Below are positions 27,922-37,689 of a DNA stretch of 64,000 bases, piece by piece. Within the stretch, counting starts at the first letter, position 1. Each line of letters starts with the position of its first letter. The notes beneath the pieces are model-generated. The model had not been told where the DNA came from, did not search any database, and saw nothing but the letters and a program-made list of their open reading frames with translations. Made by a program: the position numbers and the translations under genes. The DNA comes from Streptococcus oralis (GTDB lineage Bacteria; Bacillota; Bacilli; Lactobacillales; Streptococcaceae), in the NCBI RefSeq assembly GCF_016028255.1, contig NZ_CP065707.1:697001-761000 (forward strand), in the 5' to 3' direction.

Positions 27922-29811
27922 GTGAAAAAGACTTTTTTCTTGCTTTTATTTAGCTTGTTTTGTATTTTACCACTCTCTGTTTTTGCGGTTGATTTCAAGA
28001 TTCGCTCTTATCAAGGTGATTTGTATATTCATGCAGATAATACGGCAGAATTTAGGGAGAAAGTAGTCTATTATTTTGATGAAGATTTTAATGGACAACT
28101 AGTAGGACTTGGCCGTGCTGGTAAGATGCCAAAGGGCTTTGAAATAGATTCCAGTCCGAAGGTTCAGGTATGGAAAAATGCTAGTGCCATTGAAAATGTC
28201 AATAGTGAAGTGATAGAAGAATCGGAAGGTTATACTGTAAAAGTGTATAATCCAGGTCAAGAGGGGGATACCGTTGAAGTGGTAATCACATGGCAACTAA
28301 AAAATCTCCTATTTCTATATGATGATATCGCGGAACTTAATTGGCAACCCTTGACGGATAGTTCAGAATCTATCGAAAATTTTGAGTTTCGAGTAATAGG
28401 CTTTAATGGAGCAGAAAAACTTTTCTTTCATACAGGGAAACTCTTTACAGAGGGCAGGGTAGAGAAGATAGATGGTGATTATCGTGTTTATTTACAGAAC
28501 CTACCTCGTCAGCGTGGGGTTGAATTGCATGCCTATTGGCCTAGAAAAGATTTTGAAACAGCTTTGGATCAGGGATTGAAGGGCAATCGTTTAGCAGAAT
28601 TTGAAAAAATAGAGGAGTCCATTACTGCTGAAAAAGCTCAAAGTAAAGCTCTGGTTATGTGGATCATCCCTTTGCTACTCTCGCTCTCTTTAGTCTTTAG
28701 TGTTATTTTCTACTGCATTTACAGAAGAAAAACCTCCCCATCGAAGAAATATGCCAAAAATCACCGTCTCTACGAACCGCCAATGGACTTAGAACCGATG
28801 GTTTTATCGGAAGCTGTTTACTCCACTTCTTTAGAGGAAGTCAGTCCCTTGACCAAGGGAGGTGGGAAGTTCACCTTTGACCAACTCGTTCAGGCAACCT
28901 TGTTGGATGTAATCGACCGTGGAAATGTTTCAATCATCTCAAATGGAGATGAGGTCCGTCTAAAAGTCATAAAAGAAAAAGGATTGGCAAGTTTTGAAAA
29001 AGATTGCCTTAATTTGGCCTTTTCAGGAAGAGAAGAAGTGCTTGTTTCAGATTTGTTTGCAGATTACCAAGTGTCAACTAGTCTTTACCAAGGTGCAAAA
29101 GCAGCTGATGAAAAAAAGATTCAGAAAACAGGACGTAAGCTTAAGTCTTCTTTCGAGCAAGCTCTGAAGCAGATGCAGGATGGGGTGAGAAAGCGGGTAT
29201 CCTCTTTGCAACTTCCAGCTTATTATCGTTCACTGAGTAATGGAGAAAAAATCTTGCGATTGACGATAGGTGTCTCTACGCTTCTACCTGCTTTCGTTGG
29301 TTTTGGCTGGTTCTTGTACAGTTTGGATGCTCATGGGTATCTTTCTCTGCCACTTCTTATCCTTGGATTTGTAGGCTTGATGTTAGCTGCCGTCTATTAT
29401 TGGACGACCCGATTTGATACTCGTGATGGTGTTTTAAACGAAGAAGGACTAGAAGCATACTATCTCTGGACTAGTTTTGAAAACATGCTTCGCGATATCG
29501 CCCACCTAGACAAGGTAGAATTAGAGAGTATTGTTCTTTGGAATCGCCTCCTTGTCTATGCTACTTTATTTGGTTATGCGGACAAGGTGAGTCATTTGAT
29601 GAAATCTTATCAGATTCAAGTTGAGAACCCAGATATCAATCTTTACGTAGCTTATGGCTGGCACAGTATGTTTTATCATTCAACTGCTCAAATGAGTCAC
29701 TATGCTAGTGTTGCAAACACAGCAAGTACCTACTCTGTATCTTCTGGAAGTGGAAGTTCGGGTGGAGGATTCTCCGGAGGTGGAGGCGGTGGTAGCATCG
29801 GCGCCTTCTAG
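27922..29811 (+). CDS. DUF2207 family membrane protein with Gly-rich C-terminal tail
   Basis: The 629-residue protein has a signal peptide (about 1-22, ending SVFA), an extracytoplasmic DUF2207 beta domain (25-240), a membrane helix (about 243-268), a cytoplasmic region, a pair of membrane helices (about 453-500) and a tail of SGS/GGG repeats ending GGSIGAF. This layout matches the YciQ-like family, found across bacteria with unknown function. Such low-complexity tails are typical of the family and not an artefact. The start is GTG with AAGGGGG upstream. The gene is followed by uppP, which has its own promoter. Confidence 0.88.
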   Translation: MKKTFFLLLFSLFCILPLSVFAVDFKIRSYQGDLYIHADNTAEFREKVVYYFDEDFNGQLVGLGRAGKMPKGFEIDSSPKVQVWKNASAIENVNSEVIEESEGYTVKVYNPGQEGDTVEVVITWQLKNLLFLYDDIAELNWQPLTDSSESIENFEFRVIGFNGAEKLFFHTGKLFTEGRVEKIDGDYRVYLQNLPRQRGVELHAYWPRKDFETALDQGLKGNRLAEFEKIEESITAEKAQSKALVMWIIPLLLSLSLVFSVIFYCIYRRKTSPSKKYAKNHRLYEPPMDLEPMVLSEAVYSTSLEEVSPLTKGGGKFTFDQLVQATLLDVIDRGNVSIISNGDEVRLKVIKEKGLASFEKDCLNLAFSGREEVLVSDLFADYQVSTSLYQGAKAADEKKIQKTGRKLKSSFEQALKQMQDGVRKRVSSLQLPAYYRSLSNGEKILRLTIGVSTLLPAFVGFGWFLYSLDAHGYLSLPLLILGFVGLMLAAVYYWTTRFDTRDGVLNEEGLEAYYLWTSFENMLRDIAHLDKVELESIVLWNRLLVYATLFGYADKVSHLMKSYQIQVENPDINLYVAYGWHSMFYHSTAQMSHYASVANTASTYSVSSGSGSSGGGFSGGGGGGSIGAF

Positions 29812-29839
29812 AAAAAATCTATCGCAACATCCGAAATTA

Positions 29840-29848
29840 TGCTATAAT
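29840..29848 (+). promoter_or_regulatory. uppP extended -10 promoter
   Basis: TGC-TATAAT (29840-29848) precedes the AAAGGAG ribosome binding site and the ATG at 29873. No clear -35, and no terminator was seen after the DUF2207 gene, so read-through from it is possible. Confidence 0.6.
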
Positions 29849-29872
29849 AGAGGACAGAAAAAGGAGTAATGT

Positions 29873-30718
29873 ATGTATTTTATTGAAATTTTGAAGTCAA
29901 TCTTTTTTGGGATTGTTGAAGGAATTACAGAATGGTTGCCCATTTCAAGTACAGGGCACTTGATCTTGGTTGAAGAATTTGTGCAATACAAGGACCAAAA
30001 TGAAGCCTTTATGTCCATGTTTAATGTTGTCATTCAGCTTGGTGCCATTTTAGCAGTTATGGTCATTTACTTTAACAAGCTCAATCCTTTCAAACCTGGT
30101 AAAAACAGGGTCGAGGTTCGTAGAACTTGGCAATTGTGGTCAAAAGTTCTCGTTGCAACCTTGCCTTTACTATTGGTCTTTAAGTTGGATGATTGGTTTG
30201 ATGCCAACTTCCATAACATGGTTTCGGTTGCCATTATGTTGATTATCTATGGTGTTGCCTTTATCTATCTTGAAAAACGAAATAAGGCGCAAGCCATTGA
30301 ACCAACAGTAACAGAGCTAGACAAGTTGCCTTATAAAACAGCTCTTTACATCGGACTTTTCCAAGTCCTCGCCCTTTTCCCAGGTACAAGCCGTTCTGGT
30401 GCCACTATCGTTGGTGGTTTGTTGAATGGAACAAGTCGCTCAGTCGTAACAGAGTTTACCTTCTATCTCGGAATTCCTGTTATGTTCGGAGCCAGTGCTT
30501 TAAAGATTTTCAAATTTATTAAAGCAGGTCAACTCTTGAGTTTTGGCCAACTGTTCTTGCTCTTGGTTGCTATGGGTGTTGCCTTTGCAGTCAGCATGGT
30601 TGCTATTCGTTTCTTGACCAGCTATGTGAAGAAGCACGACTTTACACTCTTTGGTAAATACCGTATCGTACTCGGTAGTGTCTTGTTGCTCTATAGTTTT
30701 GTGCGTTTATTTGTATAA
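29873..30718 (+). CDS. uppP: Undecaprenyl-diphosphatase
   Basis: The 281-residue integral membrane enzyme has the two BacA/UppP signatures: [17 protein letters not shown] near residues 13-29, with the catalytic-site acidic residues, and PGTSRSGAT near residues 169-177. It dephosphorylates undecaprenyl pyrophosphate to recycle the lipid carrier for peptidoglycan and capsule repeat units, and confers bacitracin tolerance. It shares a bidirectional terminator with the convergent dinB gene. Confidence 0.97.
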   Translation: MYFIEILKSIFFGIVEGITEWLPISSTGHLILVEEFVQYKDQNEAFMSMFNVVIQLGAILAVMVIYFNKLNPFKPGKNRVEVRRTWQLWSKVLVATLPLLLVFKLDDWFDANFHNMVSVAIMLIIYGVAFIYLEKRNKAQAIEPTVTELDKLPYKTALYIGLFQVLALFPGTSRSGATIVGGLLNGTSRSVVTEFTFYLGIPVMFGASALKIFKFIKAGQLLSFGQLFLLLVAMGVAFAVSMVAIRFLTSYVKKHDFTLFGKYRIVLGSVLLLYSFVRLFV

Positions 30719-30719
30719 G

Positions 30720-30753
30720 AAAAAGCTTGAAGGAATCTCCCTTCAAGCTTTTT
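30720..30753. terminator. Bidirectional terminator between uppP and dinB
   Basis: AAAAGCTTGAAGG (30721-30733) pairs perfectly with CCTTCAAGCTTTT (30740-30752) over a 6-nt loop, with A and T runs on both sides. It overlaps the dinB stop codon. Confidence 0.93.
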
Positions 30754-31813
30754 AAAATCCTGTCACTGTGATTCCTAGTAGACGAACGCCTTTTTCTTTT
30801 TCAGCTAGTTCTTCGTAGAGTTGAAGGGCAGTTTGAGAAATCTGGCTAGCGTCCTGTGTAGCTTGTGGGAGGCTTTTTCGTCTAGTTAGAGTGGAGAAGT
30901 CAGCGTAACGAATCTTTAGGATAATGATTTTTCCAGCTTTGTCTTGTTTACTGAGATTGAGAGCAACTTTTTCAGAGAGAAGAGTCAGCTCTTTTTTGAT
31001 GTCCTCTTCAGCCTGGAGAATCTTACCATAGGTTTTCTCCTTGCCGATGGACTTACGAATGCGATTGGACTTGACCGGTGAATTATGAATGCCTCTGGCC
31101 TTTCGATAAAGATCAAAACCGAGTCTGCCAAACCGATCGATTAAAGTGACTTCAGAAACGTCTAATAAGTCTGCGCCAGTATAAATACCCATTTCATGAA
31201 GCCTTTCCACTGTTTTCTTGCCCACACCATGAAATTTAGCAACATCCATTTTTTTGAGAAATTCTTGGGCTTGGTCAGGGAGGATAACTGTCAAACCATG
31301 TGGCTTTTGATAATCGCTGGCCATTTTAGCTAAGAATTTGTTATAAGACACACCGGCTGAAGCGGTAAGGTGCAGCTCCTGCCAGATATCCTGTTGGATG
31401 AGACGAGCTATTTTGACGGCTGACTTGATACCGAGTTTATTTTCTGTCACATCCAAATAGGCCTCATCAATACTCATGGGTTCAATCAGATCAGTGTAGC
31501 GTTTAAAAATAGCACGAATCTCAAGTCCCACTGCCTTATACTTTTCATAATTTCCCGAGATAAAGACGGCTTGAGGACAACGCTCATAAGCTTCTTTAGA
31601 ACTCATGGCTGAATGAACACCAAAAGCTCGTGCCTCGTAGCTACAAGTAGACACAACTCCTCGTCCGCCTGTTTGTCTGGGGTCACTCCCAATGATAACA
31701 GGTTTGCCCTTTAACTTAGGATTATCTCTTATTTCCACCGCAGCAAAAAAGGCATCCATGTCGATATGGATGATTTTTCTTGATAAATCATTAATCAATG
31801 GAAATATGAGCAT
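30752..31813 (-). CDS. dinB: DNA polymerase IV (Y-family)
   Basis: The 353-residue translesion polymerase has catalytic acidic residues in [13 protein letters not shown] (D18) and SIDEAYLDV (D116/E117), the steric-gate Phe in DAFFA, HhH motifs around [14 protein letters not shown], and a little-finger domain. It lacks a visible C-terminal beta-clamp motif of the QLxLF type, ending in [11 protein letters not shown]. It bypasses lesions and mismatched ends with low fidelity. It is convergent with uppP and divergent from pflB. Confidence 0.96.
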   Translation of the reverse strand: MLIFPLINDLSRKIIHIDMDAFFAAVEIRDNPKLKGKPVIIGSDPRQTGGRGVVSTCSYEARAFGVHSAMSSKEAYERCPQAVFISGNYEKYKAVGLEIRAIFKRYTDLIEPMSIDEAYLDVTENKLGIKSAVKIARLIQQDIWQELHLTASAGVSYNKFLAKMASDYQKPHGLTVILPDQAQEFLKKMDVAKFHGVGKKTVERLHEMGIYTGADLLDVSEVTLIDRFGRLGFDLYRKARGIHNSPVKSNRIRKSIGKEKTYGKILQAEEDIKKELTLLSEKVALNLSKQDKAGKIIILKIRYADFSTLTRRKSLPQATQDASQISQTALQLYEELAEKEKGVRLLGITVTGF

Positions 31814-31844
31814 TTTGCTTCCTTTCTAATGTCATTTTTTATTC

Positions 31845-31850
31845 ATTATA
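31845..31850 (-). promoter_or_regulatory. dinB -10 element (minus strand)
   Basis: A consensus TATAAT on the minus strand, 31 bp upstream of the dinB ATG, with an AGAAAGGAAG ribosome binding site between. The -35 is weak, and no LexA-like box is seen. Confidence 0.5.
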
Positions 31851-31964
31851 CCTTTTTTTCTGAAAAAATGGAAAAGAGTACTCATTCTTTCAAATATATA
31901 ATACAGATTGCGCCGATAAACAGACTGTATTAGAAAAGAAAGTGATAAAAAAGCCTTTTTTCGC

Positions 31965-32024
31965 TTGTTGAAATCGGTTACTGTATGGTATACTGGTCTC
32001 ATGAATGTAACAGATGACTGTTAC
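31965..32024 (+). promoter_or_regulatory. pflB promoter with cre-like site and 5' hairpin
   Basis: TTGAAATCGGTTACT (31968-31982) fits the catabolite-response element pattern TGNAANCGNWWNCW well and overlaps the -35 region. The -10 is TGG-TATACT (31986-31994). The transcript would begin with a perfect hairpin GTAACAG-ATGA-CTGTTAC (32007-32024). CcpA control of pfl is known in streptococci; the site here is a prediction. Confidence 0.62.
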
Positions 32025-32049
32025 TAGAAAGAAAAATGAGGACATTAAC

Positions 32050-34365
32050 ATGGTTGTTAAGACAGTTGTTGAAGCACAAGACATTTTTGACAAAGCTTGG
32101 GAAGGCTTCAAAGGCGTAGATTGGAAAGAAAAAGCAAGCGTTTCTCGCTTCGTTCAAGCCAACTACACACCTTACGATGGAGATGAAAGTTTCCTTGCTG
32201 GACCAACAGAACGTTCACTTCACATCAAAAAAATCGTAGAAGAAACAAAAGCACACTACGAAGAAACTCGTTTCCCAATGGACACTCGTCCAACATCTAT
32301 TGCTGATATTCCTGCTGGATTTATCGACAAAGAAAACGAATTGATCTTTGGTATCCAAAACGATGAACTCTTCAAATTGAACTTCATGCCAAAAGGTGGT
32401 ATCCGTATGGCTGAAACTACTTTGAAAGAAAATGGATACGAACCAGACCCAGCTGTTCACGAAATCTTTACTAAATACGTAACAACAGTTAACGACGGTA
32501 TCTTCCGTGCCTACACTTCAAACATTCGTCGCGCTCGTCACGCTCACACTGTAACTGGTCTTCCAGATGCATACTCACGTGGACGTATCATCGGTGTTTA
32601 CGCACGTCTTGCTCTTTACGGTGCAGACTATTTGATGCAAGAAAAAGTAAACGACTGGAATGCAATTAAAGAAATTGATGAAGAAACAATCCGTCTTCGT
32701 GAAGAAGTAAACCTTCAATACCAAGCTTTGCAACAAGTTGTTCGCTTGGGTGACCTTTACGGAGTTGATGTTCGCAAACCAGCGATGAACGTTAAAGAAG
32801 CGATCCAATGGGTTAACATCGCCTTCATGGCTGTCTGCCGTGTTATCAACGGTGCTGCTACATCTCTAGGACGTGTGCCAATCGTACTTGATATCTTTGC
32901 AGAACGTGACCTTGCTCGTGGTACATTTACTGAATCAGAAATCCAAGAATTTGTTGATGATTTCGTTATGAAACTTCGTACAGTTAAATTTGCTCGTACA
33001 AAAGCTTATGACCAATTGTACTCAGGTGACCCAACCTTCATCACCACTTCTATGGCTGGTATGGGTAACGACGGTCGTCACCGTGTTACTAAGATGGACT
33101 ACCGTTTCTTGAACACTCTTGACAACATCGGTAACTCTCCAGAGCCAAACTTGACAGTTCTTTGGACAGACAAATTGCCATACAACTTCCGTCGCTACTG
33201 TATGCATATGAGCCACAAACACTCTTCTATCCAATACGAAGGTGTAACAACAATGGCTAAAGACGGATACGGAGAAATGAGCTGTATCTCATGCTGTGTG
33301 TCACCACTTGACCCAGAAAACGAAGATCAACGCCACAACATCCAGTACTTCGGTGCTCGTGTAAACGTTCTTAAAGCCCTTCTTACTGGTTTGAACGGTG
33401 GTTACGACGATGTCCACAAAGACTACAAAGTATTTGACATCGATCCTATCCGTGACGAAGTTCTTGAATTCGAATCAGTTAAAGCGAACTTTGAAAAATC
33501 TCTTGACTGGTTGACTGACACTTACGTAGATGCTTTGAACATCATCCACTACATGACTGACAAGTACAACTACGAAGCTGTTCAAATGGCCTTCTTGCCA
33601 ACTAAACAACGTGCCAACATGGGATTCGGTATCTGTGGATTTGCTAACACTGTTGATACATTGTCAGCGATTAAATACGCTACCGTTAAACCAATCCGTG
33701 ATGAAGATGGTTACATCTACGATTACGAAACAATCGGTGAATACCCACGTTGGGGTGAAGATGACCCACGTTCAAACGAATTGGCAGAATGGTTGATCGA
33801 AGCTTACACAACTCGTTTACGTAGCCACAAACTTTACAAAGACGCAGAAGCTACAGTATCACTTTTGACAATTACATCTAACGTTGCTTACTCTAAACAA
33901 ACTGGTAACTCACCAGTCCACAAAGGTGTATACCTCAACGAAGATGGTTCTGTGAACTTGTCTAAACTTGAATTCTTCTCACCAGGTGCTAACCCTTCTA
34001 ACAAAGCTAAAGGTGGCTGGTTGCAAAACTTGAACTCACTTGCTAGCCTAGACTTTGGTTACGCAGCTGACGGTATCTCATTGACAACTCAAGTTTCTCC
34101 ACGTGCTCTTGGTAAGACTCGTGACGAACAAGTTGATAACTTGGTAACAATCCTTGATGGTTACTTTGAAAACGGTGGACAACACGTTAACTTGAACGTT
34201 ATGGACTTGAACGATGTTTACGAAAAGATCATGTCAGGTGAAGACGTTATCGTACGTATCTCTGGATACTGTGTAAACACTAAATACCTCACTCCAGAAC
34301 AAAAAACTGAATTGACACAACGTGTCTTCCACGAAGTTCTTTCAATGGATGACGCATTGAGCTAA
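32050..34365 (+). CDS. pflB: Pyruvate formate-lyase (formate C-acetyltransferase)
   Basis: Predicted protein of 771 residues from ATG 32050, placed 8 nt after GAGG; an in-frame ATG at 32014 falls inside the leader hairpin loop and is rejected. The adjacent active-site cysteines C415/C416 (SCISCCVSP) and the glycyl-radical site G739 in RISGYCVN near the C terminus identify a glycyl radical enzyme. It splits pyruvate with CoA into acetyl-CoA and formate under anaerobic, carbon-limited conditions. The activating enzyme gene (pflA) is not in the window. Codon bias is strong, as for highly expressed genes. Confidence 0.97.
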   Translation: MVVKTVVEAQDIFDKAWEGFKGVDWKEKASVSRFVQANYTPYDGDESFLAGPTERSLHIKKIVEETKAHYEETRFPMDTRPTSIADIPAGFIDKENELIFGIQNDELFKLNFMPKGGIRMAETTLKENGYEPDPAVHEIFTKYVTTVNDGIFRAYTSNIRRARHAHTVTGLPDAYSRGRIIGVYARLALYGADYLMQEKVNDWNAIKEIDEETIRLREEVNLQYQALQQVVRLGDLYGVDVRKPAMNVKEAIQWVNIAFMAVCRVINGAATSLGRVPIVLDIFAERDLARGTFTESEIQEFVDDFVMKLRTVKFARTKAYDQLYSGDPTFITTSMAGMGNDGRHRVTKMDYRFLNTLDNIGNSPEPNLTVLWTDKLPYNFRRYCMHMSHKHSSIQYEGVTTMAKDGYGEMSCISCCVSPLDPENEDQRHNIQYFGARVNVLKALLTGLNGGYDDVHKDYKVFDIDPIRDEVLEFESVKANFEKSLDWLTDTYVDALNIIHYMTDKYNYEAVQMAFLPTKQRANMGFGICGFANTVDTLSAIKYATVKPIRDEDGYIYDYETIGEYPRWGEDDPRSNELAEWLIEAYTTRLRSHKLYKDAEATVSLLTITSNVAYSKQTGNSPVHKGVYLNEDGSVNLSKLEFFSPGANPSNKAKGGWLQNLNSLASLDFGYAADGISLTTQVSPRALGKTRDEQVDNLVTILDGYFENGGQHVNLNVMDLNDVYEKIMSGEDVIVRISGYCVNTKYLTPEQKTELTQRVFHEVLSMDDALS

Positions 34366-34383
34366 GATTCAATTGGAATAGAG

Positions 34384-34414
34384 AAAAGCCAGTCGGTCTG
34401 ACTGGCTTTTTGTG
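34384..34414 (+). terminator. pflB terminator
   Basis: AAAAGCCAGTC (34384-34394) pairs perfectly with GACTGGCTTTT (34400-34410) over GGTCT and is followed by T residues. Confidence 0.92.
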
Positions 34415-34436
34415 TGCTTAAAAAATTTTAAAAATT

Positions 34437-34488
34437 AGTCAAAATTAGTCAAAAAGTTATTGACTTTTACTGACCAAAGTGATATAGT
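34437..34488 (+). promoter_or_regulatory. clpL promoter with CtsR heptad operators
   Basis: AGTCAAA-ATT-AGTCAAA (34437-34453) is an exact pair of CtsR heptads with 3-bp spacing, directly before the -35 TTGACT (34460-34465); 17 bp later is TATAGT (34483-34488). A second, opposite-strand pair, GGTCAGT-AAA-AGTCAAT (34475-34459), lies over the -35 and spacer. CtsR represses class III heat-shock genes. The transcript would carry a leader of about 260 nt, with hairpin arms AAAATGAA/TTCATTTT (34502-34530). Confidence 0.82.
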
Positions 34489-34585
34489 AGAAACATAAGG
34501 AAAATGAATTCCTTAGAAAACTTCATTTTCAATGATTTTATTTCTTGAAAATGTACGATAGATACCCTAGAAAGGGGTGAGGCCT

Positions 34586-34675
34586 ATGTTAAATCTAACA
34601 GACTTTGAAAAGAAGATGATAGAAGGCTTATTTAAAAAAGAAAAACCAGAAATTATACGTAGGGTAGCTAGTTAG
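34586..34675 (+). CDS. Putative 29-codon leader ORF upstream of clpL
   Basis: ATG 34586 begins a 29-residue ORF, MLNLTDFEKKMIEGLF followed by a basic KKEKPEIIRR segment and VAS, ending TAG 34675. GGGGTGAGG lies upstream, and CCCT-AGAA-AGGG pairing could hide that ribosome binding site. It sits in the leader of about 260 nt between the CtsR promoter and clpL, so it could be a small protein or a cis-acting leader peptide. No family is recognised. Coding status is uncertain. Confidence 0.4.
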   Translation: MLNLTDFEKKMIEGLFKKEKPEIIRRVAS

Positions 34676-34699
34676 CTAGTCTAAAATTTTTAAAACAAA

Positions 34700-34716
34700 G
34701 GTCAAAGATAGTCAAT
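34700..34716 (+). promoter_or_regulatory. Second CtsR box close to clpL
   Basis: GGTCAAA-GAT-AGTCAAT lies 42 bp before the clpL ATG and more than 200 bp downstream of the promoter. It matches the heptad pair at 13 of 14 positions. It could act as a roadblock operator or mark a second promoter; none with a good -10 was seen. Nothing else is evident in the 393-bp gap. Confidence 0.65.
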
Positions 34717-34758
34717 ATCGGAGATCGCAAATAATCAACAATAAACGAGGTAAAGAAT

Positions 34759-36864
34759 ATGAATAACAACTTTAATAACTTTAACAACATGGATGATTTG
34801 TTTAACCAATTGATGGGTGGTATGCGAGGATACAGTTCTGAAAACCGTCGCTACTTGATTAATGGACGTGAAGTGACTCCTGAGGAATTTGCTCATTATC
34901 GTGCAACTGGTCAATTACCAGGAAATGCAGAATCTGATGCGCAAATGCAACAACACGCTTCAGGTATGAAGCAAGATGGTGTCCTTGCTAAACTAGGTCG
35001 TAACTTGACAGCAGAAGCTCGCGAGGGCAAATTGGATCCTGTTATCGGACGAAACAAGGAAATTCAAGAAACATCTGAAATCCTATCCCGTCGTACCAAG
35101 AACAATCCTGTACTTGTAGGAGATGCAGGTGTTGGTAAGACAGCAGTTGTCGAAGGTTTAGCACAAGCAATTGTGAACGGAGATGTCCCAGCTGCTATTA
35201 AGAACAAGGAAATCATTTCCATTGATATCTCAGGTCTTGAGGCTGGTACTCAATACCGTGGTAGTTTTGAAGAAAACATTCAAAATCTTGTTAGTGAGGT
35301 AAAAGAAGCAGGGAATATTATCCTCTTCTTTGATGAAATTCACCAAATTCTTGGTGCTGGTAGCACTGGTGGAGACAGTGGCTCCAAGGGGCTTGCGGAC
35401 ATTCTCAAGCCAGCTCTCTCTCGTGGTGAGTTGACTGTTATTGGGGCAACGACTCAAGACGAATACCGTAACACCATCTTGAAGAATGCAGCTCTTGCTC
35501 GTCGTTTCAACGAAGTCAAGGTCAATGCTCCATCAGCAGAGGATACCTTTAAAATCCTTCAAGGGATTCGTGACCTCTATCAACAACATCACAATGTTAT
35601 CTTGCCAGACGAAGTCTTGAAGGCAGCAGTGGATTATTCTATCCAATACATTCCACAACGCAGCTTGCCAGATAAGGCTATCGACCTTGTCGATGTAACG
35701 GCAGCTCACTTGGCAGCTCAACATCCTGTAACAGATGTTCATGCTGTTGAACGAGAAATCGAGGCAGAAAAAGACAAGCAAGAAAAAGCTGTTGAGGCAG
35801 AAGATTTTGAAGCAGCTCTTAATGCCAAGACACGCATTGCAGAATTGGAGAAAAAAGTCGAAAACCACACAGAAGACATGAAAGTGACTGCAAGCATCAA
35901 CGATGTGGCTGAATCTGTGGAACGAATGACAGGTATTCCAGTGTCACAAATGGGAGCGTCAGACATCGAACGTTTGAAAGATATGGCTCATCGTTTGGAA
36001 CACAAGGTAATCGGCCAAGACAAGGCAGTTGAAGCTGTAGCTCGTGCTATCCGTCGTAACCGTGCTGGTTTTGATGAAGGCAATCGCCCAATCGGTAGCT
36101 TCCTCTTTGTAGGTCCAACTGGGGTTGGTAAGACAGAACTTGCTAAGCAATTAGCGCTCGATATGTTTGGAACGAAGGATGCGATTATCCGTTTGGATAT
36201 GTCTGAATACAGTGACCGCACAGCCGTATCTAAGCTAATTGGTACAACAGCTGGTTATGTTGGGTATGATGACAATAGCAATACCTTGACAGAACGTGTT
36301 CGTCGCAATCCATACTCTATCATTCTCTTGGATGAAATTGAAAAGGCTGATCCTCAAGTAATCACCCTTCTCCTCCAAGTCTTGGATGACGGTCGTTTGA
36401 CTGATGGTCAAGGAAATACAGTGAACTTCAAGAACACGGTCATTATCGCAACATCAAATGCTGGATTTGGCTATGAAGTCAACTTGACAGAAGATGCTGA
36501 CAAACCAGAATTGATGGATCGTTTGAAACCATTCTTCCGCCCAGAGTTCCTTAACCGCTTTAACGCAGTTATCGAGTTCTCACACTTGAATAAGGAAGAC
36601 CTTTCTAAGATTGTGGACTTGATGTTGGCGGAAGTCAACCAAACCTTGGCTAAGAAAGACATTGATTTGGAAGTCAGCCAAGTAGCTAAGGACTTTATCA
36701 CAGAAGAAGGTTATGACGAAGTCATGGGTGTTCGTCCACTCCGCCGTGTGGTTGAACAACAAATTCGTGATAAGGTGACAGACTTCCACTTGGATAACCT
36801 TGATGCTAAACACCTAGAAGCAGATATGGAAAATGGTGTCTTGGTCATTCGTGAAAAAGCCTAA
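34759..36864 (+). CDS. clpL: ATP-dependent chaperone ClpL
   Basis: The 701-residue HSP100 protein has a short Asn/Phe-rich N terminus ([14 protein letters not shown]), no zinc finger (unlike ClpE) and no Clp_N repeat domain (unlike ClpC). AAA1 has Walker A GDAGVGKT and Walker B FFDEIHQ; a short middle domain (about 330-375, coiled coil rich in E/K) follows; AAA2 has GPTGVGKT and LLDEIEKA. No ClpP-binding loop is apparent, so it acts as a disaggregase rather than a protease subunit. Relatives support heat and penicillin tolerance. CtsR boxes precede it, and luxS is convergent downstream. Confidence 0.96.
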   Translation: MNNNFNNFNNMDDLFNQLMGGMRGYSSENRRYLINGREVTPEEFAHYRATGQLPGNAESDAQMQQHASGMKQDGVLAKLGRNLTAEAREGKLDPVIGRNKEIQETSEILSRRTKNNPVLVGDAGVGKTAVVEGLAQAIVNGDVPAAIKNKEIISIDISGLEAGTQYRGSFEENIQNLVSEVKEAGNIILFFDEIHQILGAGSTGGDSGSKGLADILKPALSRGELTVIGATTQDEYRNTILKNAALARRFNEVKVNAPSAEDTFKILQGIRDLYQQHHNVILPDEVLKAAVDYSIQYIPQRSLPDKAIDLVDVTAAHLAAQHPVTDVHAVEREIEAEKDKQEKAVEAEDFEAALNAKTRIAELEKKVENHTEDMKVTASINDVAESVERMTGIPVSQMGASDIERLKDMAHRLEHKVIGQDKAVEAVARAIRRNRAGFDEGNRPIGSFLFVGPTGVGKTELAKQLALDMFGTKDAIIRLDMSEYSDRTAVSKLIGTTAGYVGYDDNSNTLTERVRRNPYSIILLDEIEKADPQVITLLLQVLDDGRLTDGQGNTVNFKNTVIIATSNAGFGYEVNLTEDADKPELMDRLKPFFRPEFLNRFNAVIEFSHLNKEDLSKIVDLMLAEVNQTLAKKDIDLEVSQVAKDFITEEGYDEVMGVRPLRRVVEQQIRDKVTDFHLDNLDAKHLEADMENGVLVIREKA

Positions 36865-36881
36865 CTCAAGATTTTGAGAAA

Positions 36882-36921
36882 AAAATAAGGAACTAGCTAA
36901 TAAGCTGGTTCCTTTATTTGT
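36882..36921. terminator. Bidirectional terminator between clpL and luxS
   Basis: AAATAAGGAAC-TAGCT pairs with AGCTG-GTTCCTTTATTT around AATA, with one bulge and a wobble, and A/T-rich flanks on both sides. It abuts the luxS stop codon. Confidence 0.88.
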
Positions 36922-37404
36922 TTAGATGACATGACGCTCAAAGGCATCATCTGATATCCCTTGTTCCAAGATGAGTTTTGCCCATTCTTTAGCAGAAAAG
37001 AGGCTGTGGTCTTTGTAATTTCCGCAAGATTCGATGGTTGTTCCAGGGACATCTTCCCAAGTAGTGGTTTCAGCGATTTCCTTGAGCGAATCCTTAATAA
37101 CAGCAGCAATCTCGGCGCTAGTATGGCGTCCCCACATAATCATGTGAAAACCTGTACGGCAGCCAAATGGCGAACAGTCAATCATCCCGTCAATGCGGGT
37201 ACGGATGAGTTTTGCCAAGAGGTGTTCGATAGTGTGAAGGCCAGCAGTAGGGATAGAGTCCTCATTTGGCTGTACCAAGCGAATATCAAAGTTGGAGATG
37301 ATGTCTCCCTTTGGGCCTGTTTCTTCCCCAATCAAGCGGACATAGGGTGCTTTAACAATGGTGTGGTCAAGTTCAAAACTTTCAACAATAACTTCTTTTG
37401 ACAT
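36922..37404 (-). CDS. luxS: S-ribosylhomocysteine lyase (AI-2 synthase)
   Basis: The 160-residue metalloenzyme has metal ligands H57, H61 (HTIEH) and C127 (ESCGNY), and a catalytic cysteine C82 in FGCRTGF. It converts S-ribosylhomocysteine to homocysteine and DPD, the precursor of AI-2, in the activated methyl cycle. The length equals that of streptococcal LuxS. It is monocistronic on the minus strand, convergent with clpL, with its own promoter about 30 bp upstream. Confidence 0.97.
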   Translation of the reverse strand: MSKEVIVESFELDHTIVKAPYVRLIGEETGPKGDIISNFDIRLVQPNEDSIPTAGLHTIEHLLAKLIRTRIDGMIDCSPFGCRTGFHMIMWGRHTSAEIAAVIKDSLKEIAETTTWEDVPGTTIESCGNYKDHSLFSAKEWAKLILEQGISDDAFERHVI

Positions 37405-37431
37405 GGTAAATCCTTTCAGTTTTCTTCTTTC

Positions 37432-37440
37432 ATTATATCA
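37432..37440 (-). promoter_or_regulatory. luxS extended -10 promoter (minus strand)
   Basis: On the minus strand TGA-TATAAT (37440-37432) precedes GAAAGGA and the luxS ATG (37404). The -35 is weak. The sequence from 37441 to 37628 has no visible gene. Confidence 0.55.
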
Positions 37441-37628
37441 TAAAGCCTGCTCTTGATGGAGTTTGATAAATGACTTTTTGGTACTAGAATGATAATAAAG
37501 TCTCCATACATAAACCTCAGAATTATAAAGAAAGAATGGAGTAAAGGAAAAGAAAAACTGAGTTCTTTCTAATGAAGCTAGAGCGACTTTTGAAAGGTGG
37601 GATCAACTTTTAAAATTTCTGCTTAATC

Positions 37629-37661
37629 TCTGAACTAATTCTGAACTAGATTGGGTATACT
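37629..37661 (+). promoter_or_regulatory. Direct-repeat operator and promoter of the luxS-dexB cassette
   Basis: TCTGAACTA occurs twice, 11 bp apart (37629-37637 and 37640-37648), just upstream of a TATACT -10 (37656-37661) that lacks a proper -35. One-turn direct repeats in this position are typical targets of OmpR-family activators, and such a regulator is encoded at the end of the operon. Binding is inferred. Confidence 0.6.
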
Positions 37662-37689
37662 GGAGAAAATAAAGATAAAGGAGTTCAAT

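Noticed and set aside
29740..29805. Gly/Ser repeat tail of the DUF2207 protein as a frameshift or cell-wall anchor
   Set aside because: Such low-complexity tails are usual in the family; no LPxTG motif or frame change is present.
34759..36864. ClpE as identity of the HSP100 gene
   Set aside because: ClpE starts with a zinc-finger domain. This protein has an Asn/Phe-rich start without cysteines and the ClpL length of 701 residues.
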